This document shows positions 1 through 6,848 of a stretch of DNA of 64,000 nt, one piece after another. A model generated the notes under the pieces. It saw only the letters and a program-made list of their open reading frames with translations, did not search any database and was not told the DNA's origin. How positions within the stretch are numbered: the stretch's first letter is position 1; each line of letters starts with the position of its first letter. Location of the stretch: positions 4,362,501 through 4,426,500 of the forward strand of contig NZ_AP024452.1 of NCBI RefSeq assembly GCF_016865485.1. The letters run 5' to 3'. Source of the stretch: Luteitalea sp. TBR-22. GTDB taxonomy: Bacteria > Acidobacteriota > Vicinamibacteria > Vicinamibacterales > Vicinamibacteraceae. A program made the translations under genes and the position numbers.

Positions 1-2
1 CG

Positions 3-200
3 CTCGGGTACACGGCCCACGGCCCGGCGACGGCGTACGTGGCGTTCGCGACGGTGCTGGCGTACCTGTTCGCGCTGGTGCTCCTGCCCGGCCAGGAGGT
101 CGCGAACGACCGAGGGCACGCGTCTCGCCATCTCGCGGATGGTGATGACGACGTCGCGGCCCGCGTCGGCCAAGGCCGACGACTACCGCCGGACGTGTAG
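3..200 (+). CDS. C-terminal end of a membrane protein (possibly MFS transporter)
   Basis: The window opens inside a reading frame that ends at the TAG at 198-200; the start lies upstream. The visible 65 residues begin with LGYTAHGPATAYVAFATVLA and continue as one hydrophobic helix ending in LLPGQEVAND, then a short charged, arginine-rich tail. GC-rich third positions support real coding. A last transmembrane helix followed by a short cytoplasmic tail would fit the end of an MFS-type transporter, but too little is visible to be sure of the family. The terminal residues are encoded by a palindrome (164-181) and the stop codon lies inside the first unit of a 23-24 bp tandem repeat, so the present C-terminus may have been created by repeat insertion. 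Confidence 0.55.
   Translation, partial: LGYTAHGPATAYVAFATVLAYLFALVLLPGQEVANDRGHASRHLADGDDDVAARVGQGRRLPPDV
164..181. repeat. 18-bp palindrome, CGTCGGCC-AA-GGCCGACG
   Basis: Perfect 8-bp arms around an AA centre. It is one of five related palindromes in this window (others near 271, 4954, 19154 and 27466). This copy is the only one inside a coding frame, at the end of the partial membrane protein. Confidence 0.6.
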
Positions 201-283
201 CCCGTCCATCGTCCGGACGTGTAGCCGTCCATCATCCGGACGTGTAGCCGGCGATCATCCAGACGTGTAGCCGTCGACCTTGG
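191..283. repeat. Tandem repeat, four units of 23-24 bp
   Basis: Four consecutive units begin at 191, 215, 238 and 261 with GGACGTGTAGCC (AGACGTGTAGCC in the last). The inner units continue with (C)GTCCATCATCC-like sequence, and the fourth runs into the palindrome at 271-290. The TAG in the first unit is the stop codon of the upstream gene. Confidence 0.8.
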
Positions 284-290
284 TCGACGG
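271..290. repeat. 20-bp palindrome, CCGTCGACC-TT-GGTCGACGG
   Basis: Perfect 9-bp inverted arms with TT between them, preceded by GTGTAG. It is the family member at the 3' end of the tandem array, just downstream of the convergent glycerophosphodiesterase gene. No T-tract follows, so it is not a typical intrinsic terminator. Confidence 0.65.
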
Positions 291-302
291 TCCCGGCCAC
301 GC

Positions 303-1115
303 CTATCCGTTCTTCCAGCGAGCCACGAGCGGCACCGCGAGATCCGGCCGATCGGTGATCAGCCCCATCACGCCCCAGCCGAGCAGCCGCTCCATCGCCG
401 CCGGGTCGTCCACGGTCCACACCGCGACCGGCAGCCCGGCGCGGCGCGCGGCGCGCACGAACCGCGGCGACACGACGCGCGTCGCCCCGGACGTCTCCGG
501 CACCTGGAACGCCCGGAACGCCGTCGAGCGTGGCGCCATGCCCAGCCACGAGCGATACAGGAACCAGCGAATCTCCTCCCTGGCCGCGCTCGTCGTCACG
601 TCCGCGCCCGTCCCGCGTGCCGCACGCACGACGTCGTCGGTGAAGCCGCCGAAGCAGACGCGTCCGAGCGCTCCCGCCTGCCGCACCGTGGCGGCCGCGA
701 CGCGGCCGACCTCGGGGTCGGTGCCCTTCAGTTCGATGATGCAGGGACACGCCGGGTAGCGTTGGAGTACCTCCGCGAGGCGGGGAATGCGTGCGCCGCG
801 CCCGCGCCACGACTCGCCGTCGAGCCCCTGGAAGTGGTGGCCGGCGTCGAGGGCCTGGAGCTGGTCGGCGGTCAGGCCGGCCAGCGGTCCGCTGCCGCTC
901 GTCGTGCGGTCGAGGGTCTCGTCGTGGTGCACCATCGGCACGCCGTCTCGCGACAACCGGACGTCGAACTCGAGTCCGTCGGCACCGAGCGCCAGGCCGT
1001 GGTCGAACGCGACGATCGTGTTCTCGGGGCGCAACTTCGATCCACCCCGGTGCGCGAACACGAGGGGCGCGTCGAGGGAGAGCACGGGGTGGGATGTGGG
1101 GTGCGGAGCAACCAT
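303..1115 (-). CDS. Glycerophosphodiester phosphodiesterase (GDPD/UgpQ family)
   Basis: This 270-residue protein should hydrolyse glycerophosphodiesters to glycerol-3-phosphate and an alcohol, in phospholipid turnover. The GDPD hallmarks are all visible: HRGG at residues 22-25, PENT at 30-33, ELEFD-type metal site GLEFD at 47-51 and the second catalytic histidine in VHHDETLDRTT near 62-72. CIIELK follows around the middle, and the C-terminus has VWTVDDPAAMERLLGWGV and LITDRPD, the usual last strands of the TIM barrel. No signal peptide is evident, so a cytoplasmic enzyme is likely. It is transcribed away from the MoxR/VWA genes with about 100 bp between the divergent starts. Substrate range cannot be told from sequence. 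Confidence 0.93.
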   Translation of the reverse strand: MVAPHPTSHPVLSLDAPLVFAHRGGSKLRPENTIVAFDHGLALGADGLEFDVRLSRDGVPMVHHDETLDRTTSGSGPLAGLTADQLQALDAGHHFQGLDGESWRGRGARIPRLAEVLQRYPACPCIIELKGTDPEVGRVAAATVRQAGALGRVCFGGFTDDVVRAARGTGADVTTSAAREEIRWFLYRSWLGMAPRSTAFRAFQVPETSGATRVVSPRFVRAARRAGLPVAVWTVDDPAAMERLLGWGVMGLITDRPDLAVPLVARWKNG

Positions 1116-1216
1116 GCAGGCCGGGCCGGAGTCCTAGGAAGGAGGTCGCCGCCGCATCGAGAGTGCGGCCTCGAGCCATGCCGGCTCGACAGGAATCGAC
1201 CTGATACTATCGCCCC

Positions 1217-2749
1217 ATGTCCCGACCGACAACGCTGGGCGCGCTCAAGCAGGCGATCGCGGCCGGACACGTCGCGCGCCGCCCCGTGCGCACCGAACTC
1301 CGCGAGAACCTGCTGGCACGCCTGAAGTCGGGCGGCCCGATCTTCCCCGGGGTCCTCGGCTACGACGACACCGTCGTGCCGCAGGTGGTCAACGCCATCC
1401 TCGCGCGTCATCACTTCATCCTGCTCGGCCTGCGCGGCCAGGCCAAGAGCCGCCTGCTGCGGGCGCTCACCCTGCTGCTCGACGACGAGATCCCGGTGAT
1501 CCCGGGCTCGGAGATCAACGACGACCCGCTCGCGCCGCTGAGTGCCTTCGGTCGCCAGCAGGTGGCCGAGGCGGGCGACGACCTGCCCATCGCGTGGCTG
1601 CCGCGCGAGCGCCGCTACGTCGAGAAGCTCGCCACGCCCGACGTGACGATCGCCGACATGATCGGCGACATCGACCCGATCAAGGCGGCACGCTCCGGCC
1701 TCGCGCTCGGCGACGAACTGACGATGCACTACGGACTGGTGCCGCGCGCCAACCGCGGCATCTTCGCGATCAACGAGTTGCCCGACCTCGCCGGGCGCAT
1801 CCAGGTGGGCCTGTTCAACATCCTCCAGGAGGGGGATGTGCAGATCAAGGGCTTCCCGGTGCGGCTGCCGCTCGACATCCTGCTGGTGTTCAGCGCCAAC
1901 CCCGAGGACTACACGGCGCGCGGCAAGATCATCACGCCGCTCAAGGACCGCATCGGATCCGAGATCCGGACGCACTACCCCTCGACGCTCGCCGAGGGCG
2001 TGGCGATCACCGAGCAGGAGGCGTGGACCGATCGCGCGTCGGAGGGCAGCCACAAGATCGACGTCCCCCGGTACGTGCGCGAGGTGGTCGAGGAAGTCGC
2101 GTTCCAGGCGCGCAAGGAACCGAAGGTCGACAAGCGTTCCGGCGTGAGCCAGCGCCTGCCGATCACCGTGCTGGAGCACGTCGTGTCGAACGCCGAGCGC
2201 CGGGCCGTGCTCAACGGCGAGGGCATCGCCGTGCCGCGGGTGTCCGACGTCTACGCGGCGCTGCCGGCGATCACCGGCAAGCTGGAACTCGAGTACGAGG
2301 GTGAGCTGAAGGGCGCCGACAAGGTCGCAACCGACATCATCCGCGCGGCTGTCGGCCAGGTCTTCGAGGCCCACCTCGGCTCGGCCAACGTGCGGCAGGT
2401 GGTCGAGTGGTTCGACATGGGCGGGTCGCTGCAGCTCGACGACACCTCCTCGGCGCGGACCCTGCTCGACGCGACGCGCAAGGTGCAGGGGCTGACCGAC
2501 CTGGCCGAACACCTCGGCATCCCGGGCGGCGCGCCGGCGCCGTCGGTCGCCTCGGCGCTCGACTTCATCCTCGAAGGCCTGCACGCCCAGAAGCGCATCA
2601 GCCGGACCGAGGCGGGCAAGTACACGGCAGGCGAGGAACCCGTCCGGCGCAGCGGCAAGGCCGACAAGCGTCGCGAGCGGCAGTTGCGCGAAGACGATGA
2701 CGATGACAGCGGGTTCGGTGGGGGCGGGGGCGGACGGTATTACAACTGA
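1217..2749 (+). CDS. MoxR/magnesium-chelatase-like AAA+ ATPase
   Basis: A 510-residue AAA+ ATPase that probably acts as a chaperone-like remodelling factor with the VWA protein encoded next. The P-loop region, [14 protein letters not shown] near residues 68-81, has A where most P-loops have G before the K. The Walker B segment is [11 protein letters not shown] near 181-191, followed by sensor-1 [11 protein letters not shown]. The N-terminal 60 residues and the Lys/Asp-rich C-terminus, ending in an acidic run and a glycine stretch, are outside the AAA+ core. MoxR ATPases and VWA (MIDAS) proteins commonly occur as pairs that mature metalloenzymes or respond to stress; which target is served here is unknown. 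A TGATACTAT stretch upstream of the ATG could be a -10 region. Confidence 0.9.
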   Translation: MSRPTTLGALKQAIAAGHVARRPVRTELRENLLARLKSGGPIFPGVLGYDDTVVPQVVNAILARHHFILLGLRGQAKSRLLRALTLLLDDEIPVIPGSEINDDPLAPLSAFGRQQVAEAGDDLPIAWLPRERRYVEKLATPDVTIADMIGDIDPIKAARSGLALGDELTMHYGLVPRANRGIFAINELPDLAGRIQVGLFNILQEGDVQIKGFPVRLPLDILLVFSANPEDYTARGKIITPLKDRIGSEIRTHYPSTLAEGVAITEQEAWTDRASEGSHKIDVPRYVREVVEEVAFQARKEPKVDKRSGVSQRLPITVLEHVVSNAERRAVLNGEGIAVPRVSDVYAALPAITGKLELEYEGELKGADKVATDIIRAAVGQVFEAHLGSANVRQVVEWFDMGGSLQLDDTSSARTLLDATRKVQGLTDLAEHLGIPGGAPAPSVASALDFILEGLHAQKRISRTEAGKYTAGEEPVRRSGKADKRRERQLREDDDDDSGFGGGGGGRYYN

Positions 2750-2764
2750 CGCAGGCCATTTCGA

Positions 2765-2860
2765 AATTGCAGGAATTGCAGAAGTTCATCACCGGGCATC
2801 GACGACCTGCAACCGCGCGCGAGTGAAATTCTGAAGTTCCTGAAATCCTGCGATTCTCGG
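2765..2860. repeat. Degenerate short repeats (GAAATTC / TTGCAG words)
   Basis: The 152-bp gap between the AAA+ and VWA genes is AT-richer than its surroundings. It contains recurring words: GAAATTGCAGGAATTGCAG, then GAAATTCT, GAAGTTCCT, GAAATCCT and GCGATTCT in a row, with spacing of about 8-9 bp. The copies are imperfect, so this is either a decayed array or a chance compositional run. Confidence 0.4.
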
Positions 2861-2869
2861 GCGGTCACC

Positions 2870-2897
2870 AAGGCCGAAGGCCCCATGACGAAGGCCG
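2870..2897. repeat. Four-heptamer element overlapping the ribosome-binding site of the VWA gene
   Basis: The sequence reads as four 7-bp words: AAGGCCG, AAGGCCC, CATGACG, AAGGCCG. The same arrangement recurs at 4208-4235 and 28487-28514. The GAAGG in the last word lies 7-8 nt upstream of the ATG at 2902 and is the best Shine-Dalgarno candidate. An ATG inside the element (2885) opens a six-codon ORF, MTKAGT, whose TGA overlaps the next start as ATGA. Confidence 0.65.
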
Positions 2898-2901
2898 GGA
2901 C

Positions 2902-4146
2902 ATGAAATACAAGTACACGAAGTTCATCCCGGACGACCTCGAGGGCATCGACCTCGAGCAGCTGCTCTCGAAGCTGTCGGACCTGCTGCTGTCGAGCGGC
3001 TTCGAGAATCCGTACGAGCCGGACCCCAACGCACATGGGCACACGCGCGACGAGTTGCGTGACGCCATCATGGAGGCGCTGCTCACCAACGGGCTGCTTT
3101 CGCCAGAGCAGATGGAGCGACTGCTCGGCGAGCCTGCCGACGGCGACAGCACGTCGGGTCTCGAGCAGTTGCTCGACAAGCTCATCGATCGCATGGGCCA
3201 GCAGGGCTACCTCACCCCGCAGCCCGAGCAGGGCACGCTCAGCGGCGGCCAGCAGGGCAAGGACCTGCCGCCGGTGAAGTTCGAGGTCACCGACAAGGGC
3301 ATCGACTTCCTCGGCTACCGCGCCCTGCGCGACCTGCTCGGCTCACTGGGTCGCAGCAGCGCCGGCCGACACGACACGCGCGACATGGCCACCGGCATCG
3401 ACGCCGGCGGCGCCGTGAAGCCCTACGAGTTCGGCGACACGCTCAACCTCGATCCGGCCGCGACGCTGCTCAGCGCGGTGAGCCGCAACGGCCTGCCCCG
3501 CCCCGGCGAGGGCTTCGACCTCGACTACCAGGACCTGCACGTCACGCAGGGTGAGTACCAGAGTTCCTGCGCCACGGTCGTCATGCTCGACTGCAGCCAC
3601 AGCATGATCCTGTACGGCGAGGACCGGTTCACGCCGGCCAAGCGCGTGGCGCTCGCGCTGGCCAACCTGATTCGGCACCAGTACCCCGGCGACGCGCTCA
3701 ATGCGGTGCTGTTCCACGACTCGGCCGAGGAAGTCCCGGTCGAGCAGCTCGCCCGCGTGCGCGTCGGGCCGTATTACACCAACACGCGCGAGGGCCTGCG
3801 GCTGGCCCGGCGCATCCTCGAGCGGCAGATGAAGGACATGCGGCAGATCGTGATGATCACCGACGGCAAGCCGTCGGCGCTGACGCGTCCCGACGGGCAG
3901 ATCTACCGCAACGCCTTCGGCCTCGATCCCTACATCGTGTCCGAGACGTTTGCCGAGGTCGCCGCCTGCCGCAAGGCCGGCATCATGATCAACACGTTCA
4001 TGCTGGCGCGTGACTACGAGCTGATGGCGTTCGTGCGGCGCGTCGCCCAGATCTGTCATGGCAAGGCGTACTTCACGACGCCGATGACGCTCGGGCAGTA
4101 CGTGCTGACCGACTACATGAACAACAAGACGCGCACCGTCCACTGA
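2902..4146 (+). CDS. VWA-domain protein, partner of the MoxR ATPase
   Basis: A 414-residue cytoplasmic-looking protein with a von Willebrand factor A fold in its C-terminal half. The metal (MIDAS) motif DxSxS is present as DCSHSM near residue 230, followed by VITD-type strand [12 protein letters not shown]. The N-terminal 130 residues are acidic and helical ([24 protein letters not shown]), with no signal peptide. It lies 150 bp downstream of the AAA+ gene in the same direction, the normal order for MoxR-VWA pairs, in which the VWA protein binds substrate and the ATPase remodels it. The start is chosen because [12 protein letters not shown] follows a repeat-borne GAAGG and overlaps a tiny upstream ORF. 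Confidence 0.88.
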   Translation: MKYKYTKFIPDDLEGIDLEQLLSKLSDLLLSSGFENPYEPDPNAHGHTRDELRDAIMEALLTNGLLSPEQMERLLGEPADGDSTSGLEQLLDKLIDRMGQQGYLTPQPEQGTLSGGQQGKDLPPVKFEVTDKGIDFLGYRALRDLLGSLGRSSAGRHDTRDMATGIDAGGAVKPYEFGDTLNLDPAATLLSAVSRNGLPRPGEGFDLDYQDLHVTQGEYQSSCATVVMLDCSHSMILYGEDRFTPAKRVALALANLIRHQYPGDALNAVLFHDSAEEVPVEQLARVRVGPYYTNTREGLRLARRILERQMKDMRQIVMITDGKPSALTRPDGQIYRNAFGLDPYIVSETFAEVAACRKAGIMINTFMLARDYELMAFVRRVAQICHGKAYFTTPMTLGQYVLTDYMNNKTRTVH

Positions 4147-4150
4147 CCGG

Positions 4151-4176
4151 CGGTGGGGCGCGGTGTCCCACCGCGC
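4151..4176. repeat. Half-copy of the GGTAGGGC small repeat
   Basis: GGTGGGGCGCGG-TGTC-CCACCGCGCC resembles the left arm of the complete elements at 4870 and 31476. It sits 5 bp after the VWA stop codon and can fold into a GC-rich hairpin. Confidence 0.45.
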
Positions 4177-4207
4177 CGTCGGCGGCCGGGTCGGGTGATG
4201 GAGTCTC

Positions 4208-4235
4208 GAAGGCCCAAGGCCGCATGACGAAGGCC
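4208..4235. repeat. Four-heptamer element overlapping the ribosome-binding site of the LON-domain gene
   Basis: Four 7-bp words: GAAGGCC, CAAGGCC, GCATGAC, GAAGGCC. As at 2870, GAAGG lies about 7 nt before the start codon (GTG 4241). The internal ATG at 4224 opens the six-codon ORF MTKAVP, whose stop overlaps the next start as GTGA. Confidence 0.65.
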
Positions 4236-4240
4236 GTCCC

Positions 4241-4864
4241 GTGACGCTTCCAGATCAACTCCCGCTCTTCCCGCTCTCCAACGTCGTCCTCTTCCCGGAC
4301 GTGTTCCTGCCGCTGCACATCTTCGAGGAGCGGTACCGGGCCATGACGCGCGATGCCCTGGCCGGGCAGGCGCTGATCGGGATGACCGTACTGCGCGAGG
4401 GCTGGCAGCGCGACTACGAAGGGACACCGCCGATCTACGCCACCGGCTGCGCCGGCACGATCGTCCACCACGAGCGCCTGCAGGACGGGCGCTACAACAT
4501 CGTGCTGAAGGGCGTCGCGCGCTTCGAGGTGGAGCGGGAGCTCGAGACCGGGGCGCCGTATCGCGTCGCGCAGGTACGCTGGCACGCCGAGACCGACGCG
4601 GAGGGCACACGGCCCGCGGTCACACGCGTGCGGCGGCAGGTCGAGACCTTGCTGTTGCCGGCCGTGGCGCGTGGCGAGGTGCGCCTGCCGACGGAACTGA
4701 GCGACCAGGCGCTGGTCAACGCCGTGTGCCAGGCGATCGACGTGCCGATCGTGGAGAAGCTCGCCCTGCTCGAGAAGCCCGACGTGGTGACGCGCGGGCT
4801 CGCGTTGCTGCCGATTCTGGAGCGCCTGCTGATCCGGCTGTCCGGATCAGGACAGGTCCATTAG
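4241..4864 (+). CDS. LON substrate-binding-domain protein
   Basis: A 207-residue stand-alone LON N-domain protein. It begins LPLFPLSNVVLFPDVFLPLH and continues FEERYRAM, the signature of the Lon protease substrate-binding region, then GCAGTI and a DGRYNIVLKGVARF segment typical of the family. There is no AAA+ or protease domain, so it is not Lon itself; such proteins are thought to recognise unfolded or modified polypeptides, but the biochemical role is not established. Translation starts at GTG 4241, immediately after a repeat-borne GAAGG. It follows the VWA gene by about 95 bp and may be co-transcribed. A 69-bp inverted-end repeat lies just beyond the stop codon. Confidence 0.88.
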   Translation: MTLPDQLPLFPLSNVVLFPDVFLPLHIFEERYRAMTRDALAGQALIGMTVLREGWQRDYEGTPPIYATGCAGTIVHHERLQDGRYNIVLKGVARFEVERELETGAPYRVAQVRWHAETDAEGTRPAVTRVRRQVETLLLPAVARGEVRLPTELSDQALVNAVCQAIDVPIVEKLALLEKPDVVTRGLALLPILERLLIRLSGSGQVH

Positions 4865-4869
4865 GCCAG

Positions 4870-4938
4870 GGTAGGGCGCGGTCTCCGACCGCGCCGTCAT
4901 TCCCTAACCAACGGCGGGGTGGGACACCCCGCCCTACC
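4870..4938. repeat. Complete small repeat with GGTAGGGCG / CGCCCTACC ends
   Basis: A 69-bp element. The outermost 9 bp at each end are inverted copies. Inside are two hairpins, GGCGCGGTCTCCGACCGCGCC and GGCGGGGTGGGACACCCCGCC (partly overlapping the ends), separated by about 17 bp. A second near-complete copy lies at 31476-31539. It is intergenic, between the LON-domain gene and folE, which converge here. Confidence 0.75.
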
Positions 4939-4953
4939 TGGTACCGGGTGTAG

Positions 4954-4973
4954 GCGTCGGCCTTGGCCGACGC
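4954..4973. repeat. 20-bp palindrome, GCGTCGGCC-TT-GGCCGACGC
   Basis: Perfect 9-bp arms with a TT centre, preceded by GTGTAG as in the copy at 271. It is located 6 bp beyond the folE stop codon, so it may also act as a 3' RNA hairpin for folE, though it lacks a T-run. Confidence 0.6.
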
Positions 4974-4979
4974 AGGCCG

Positions 4980-5525
4980 CTACGTGCGCTGAATGAGCTG
5001 CAGGAACTCGGCGCGGGTCCGCGCGTCGCTGCGGAAGGTGCCGAGCATGGCGCTGGTGACCGTTGCCGAGTTCTGCTTCTCGACGCCCCGCATCGCCATG
5101 CACAGGTGCGTCCCCTGCATGACGACGGCCACGCCGAGCGGGTCGATGGCCTCGCGGATGCACTCGGCGATCTCGTTGGTGAGCCGCTCCTGCACCTGCA
5201 GGCGACGGCTGAACACGTCCACCAGGCGGGGGATCTTGCTGAGCCCGATCACCCGCGTGCGCGGCACGTAGGCGACGTGGCACTTGCCGAAGAACGGCAG
5301 CAGGTGGTGCTCGCAGAGGCTGTAGAAGTCGATGTCCCGGACGATCACCATCTCGCTGTAGTCGACGGTGAACAGCGCGCCGTTGAGGATCTGCTCGACG
5401 TCGGCCGAGTAGCCGCTCGTCAGGAACTTCATCGACTTCTCGACGCGTTCCGGCGTCTTCAGCAACCCCTCCCTGCTAGGATCTTCTCCCAGTTGCTCCA
5501 GCAGGGATCGGATGAGAGTCTGCAT
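4980..5525 (-). CDS. folE: GTP cyclohydrolase I
   Basis: This 181-residue enzyme converts GTP to 7,8-dihydroneopterin triphosphate, the first step of folate and pterin synthesis. Family features seen: [18 protein letters not shown] at the N-terminus, the zinc/active-site segment [36 protein letters not shown], and the second zinc cysteine in [11 protein letters not shown]. Length matches the standard catalytic core with only a short N-terminal extension. The start codon overlaps the divergent TPR gene by 14 bp, so the two 5' ends share a very compact promoter region. Confidence 0.97.
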   Translation of the reverse strand: MQTLIRSLLEQLGEDPSREGLLKTPERVEKSMKFLTSGYSADVEQILNGALFTVDYSEMVIVRDIDFYSLCEHHLLPFFGKCHVAYVPRTRVIGLSKIPRLVDVFSRRLQVQERLTNEIAECIREAIDPLGVAVVMQGTHLCMAMRGVEKQNSATVTSAMLGTFRSDARTRAEFLQLIQRT

Positions 5526-6255
5526 CAGGTCAGTCTACCTTACGGCCGTCATGGCCCTGTGTGTGGACGCCGCGCTCGCGGCGCAGGTTCCTGCGTCGGC
5601 CGACGCGCTGTTCGCGCGACGCGAGGATCCGGTGGCGGCGCGACAGGCGGCCGACCAGTATCTGTCGCACCACCGCGCGTCGCCACAGGACTTCGTGGGC
5701 GCGTGGAAGCTGGCGCGCGTCAGCTACTTCATGGGCACGCAAGGCCCTGCCGGCGACCGCCGCATGTGGCTGGAGACCGGGCTGGCGGCGGCCAACGACG
5801 CGATCGCGCTGAACCAGGCTCGCCCGGAGGGCCACTTCTGGCTGGCGGCCAACATGGGCGCGCTCGCCGAGTCGTACGGATTGCGCCAGGGCCTCAAGTA
5901 CCGCACTCGTATCAGGCAGGCCCTGGAGCGCGTGCTGGCGATCGATCCGGCCTTCATGGAGGGATCTGCCGACCGCGCGCTCGGCCGCTGGTACCACAAG
6001 GTGCCCGGCCTGTTCGGCGGCAGCGCGGCCAAGGCGGAGCAGCACCTGCGCAAGAGCCTCACGTACAACCCGCAGTCGACGGTGAGCCTCTTCTTCCTCG
6101 CCGAGTTGTATGCCGACGAGGGCCGTCCCGAGGAAGCGCGCCGGCTGCTGCAGCAGGTGCTCGAGACGCCGGTGCACAAGGAATGGGCGGCCGAGGACCG
6201 CGCGTACAAGGCCCAGGCGCTCGAACGCCTCCGCTCGCTCAGCTCACGACGATGA
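5512..6255 (+). CDS. Exported TPR-type protein, TatT-like
   Basis: A 247-residue helical-repeat protein with a signal peptide: [16 protein letters not shown] followed by AQ, consistent with cleavage near residue 24. The repeats carry a [18 protein letters not shown] segment, [40 protein letters not shown] and a terminal TPR-like ALERLRSL region. This pattern resembles TatT, the periplasmic helical partner of some TRAP transporters, but no TRAP permease genes are near. The ATG at 5512 gives the best signal peptide; ATG 5551 would truncate it. The 3' end overlaps the convergent arsR gene by 12 bp. Confidence 0.7.
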   Translation: MRVCIRSVYLTAVMALCVDAALAAQVPASADALFARREDPVAARQAADQYLSHHRASPQDFVGAWKLARVSYFMGTQGPAGDRRMWLETGLAAANDAIALNQARPEGHFWLAANMGALAESYGLRQGLKYRTRIRQALERVLAIDPAFMEGSADRALGRWYHKVPGLFGGSAAKAEQHLRKSLTYNPQSTVSLFFLAELYADEGRPEEARRLLQQVLETPVHKEWAAEDRAYKAQALERLRSLSSRR

Positions 6256-6615
6256 GGGGCCGGGTTCGGGCTGCCACAACTGCCGGACTTCCTCGATTGC
6301 CGAGCGGCGGCGCTGCTCGTGTTCCAGGTCGGCCTCGATGAAGCGCAGGCCCTCGAGCACCCACCGGGCCATGTCGGGGTTCACGAGCCGGTAGTAGACG
6401 TGCCGGCCCTCGCGTCGCTCGGACACGAGGCGGTGGGCGCGCAGGATGGCCAGGTTCTGCGAGGCGCGGGAGTGGGTGGTCGAGAGGGCGGCCTGCAGCG
6501 CGTTGACGTCGCGCTCTCCGCCGCGGAGTTCCTCGACGATGCGGATGCGGTCGGGGTGGCTGAAGACGGCGAACAGCTGTCCCAGTTCCTTGGCGACCAG
6601 TTGGCGATGGGGCAT
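6244..6615 (-). CDS. ArsR/SmtB-family transcriptional repressor
   Basis: A 123-residue winged-helix regulator: HPDRIRIVEELRGGERDV, then the recognition helix region STTHSRASQNLAILRAHRLV and the wing SERREGRHVYYRLV. No ELCVCDL-type metal-binding cysteines are present, so an inducer other than the classical arsenite/cadmium sites is likely. It is divergent from a type I secretion operon. The 230-bp gap holds two palindromes with shared TGTGCA half-sites: one 15 bp before this gene's own start and one 10 bp before the ABC gene. The simplest reading is that it represses both itself and the export operon. Confidence 0.9.
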   Translation of the reverse strand: MPHRQLVAKELGQLFAVFSHPDRIRIVEELRGGERDVNALQAALSTTHSRASQNLAILRAHRLVSERREGRHVYYRLVNPDMARWVLEGLRFIEADLEHEQRRRSAIEEVRQLWQPEPGPSSS

Positions 6616-6629
6616 GGCTCAGATTTGCT

Positions 6630-6651
6630 CACATGCAGATATGTGCATGTG
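6630..6651. promoter_or_regulatory. Palindromic operator candidate upstream of arsR
   Basis: CACATGCA-N6-TGCATGTG is a perfect 8-bp inverted repeat, 15 bp from the arsR start codon. It shares TGTGCA/TGCACA-type half-sites with the larger palindrome at 6818-6837, suggesting recognition by the same dimer. Confidence 0.6.
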
Positions 6652-6784
6652 ACGACAGGATTGAGGCTACGCCCCTCCTTTCCCGCCGTCAAGCGAGAGA
6701 GGCCGCGACTCATGCAGCCAATGCTTCAGGTAGGGCGTCCTACAGCCAGTCCCGGATGGCAGCAGGAATGGCGACCAATTTGGG

Positions 6785-6837
6785 TTGACATGCGTCGTAT
6801 CTCTCACGTATGTCTGTATGTGCAAATGTTTGCACAT
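6785..6837 (+). promoter_or_regulatory. Promoter and 20-bp operator of the type I secretion operon
   Basis: A consensus -35 box TTGACA (6785-6790) is followed after a normal spacing by a weaker TATGTC-like -10 near 6809. Immediately downstream is the 20-bp palindrome ATGTGCAAATGTTTGCACAT (6818-6837), in which only the central TG breaks symmetry. ArsR-family operators typically show this 12-2-12 form. Binding here would block initiation or early elongation. Confidence 0.65.
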
Positions 6838-6848
6838 TATGACGAGCC

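Noticed and set aside
6720-6745. GGTAGGGCGTCCTAC in the arsR-ABC gap as a GGTAGGGC element
   Set aside because: Only a short palindrome matches; neither internal hairpins nor a second end is present.
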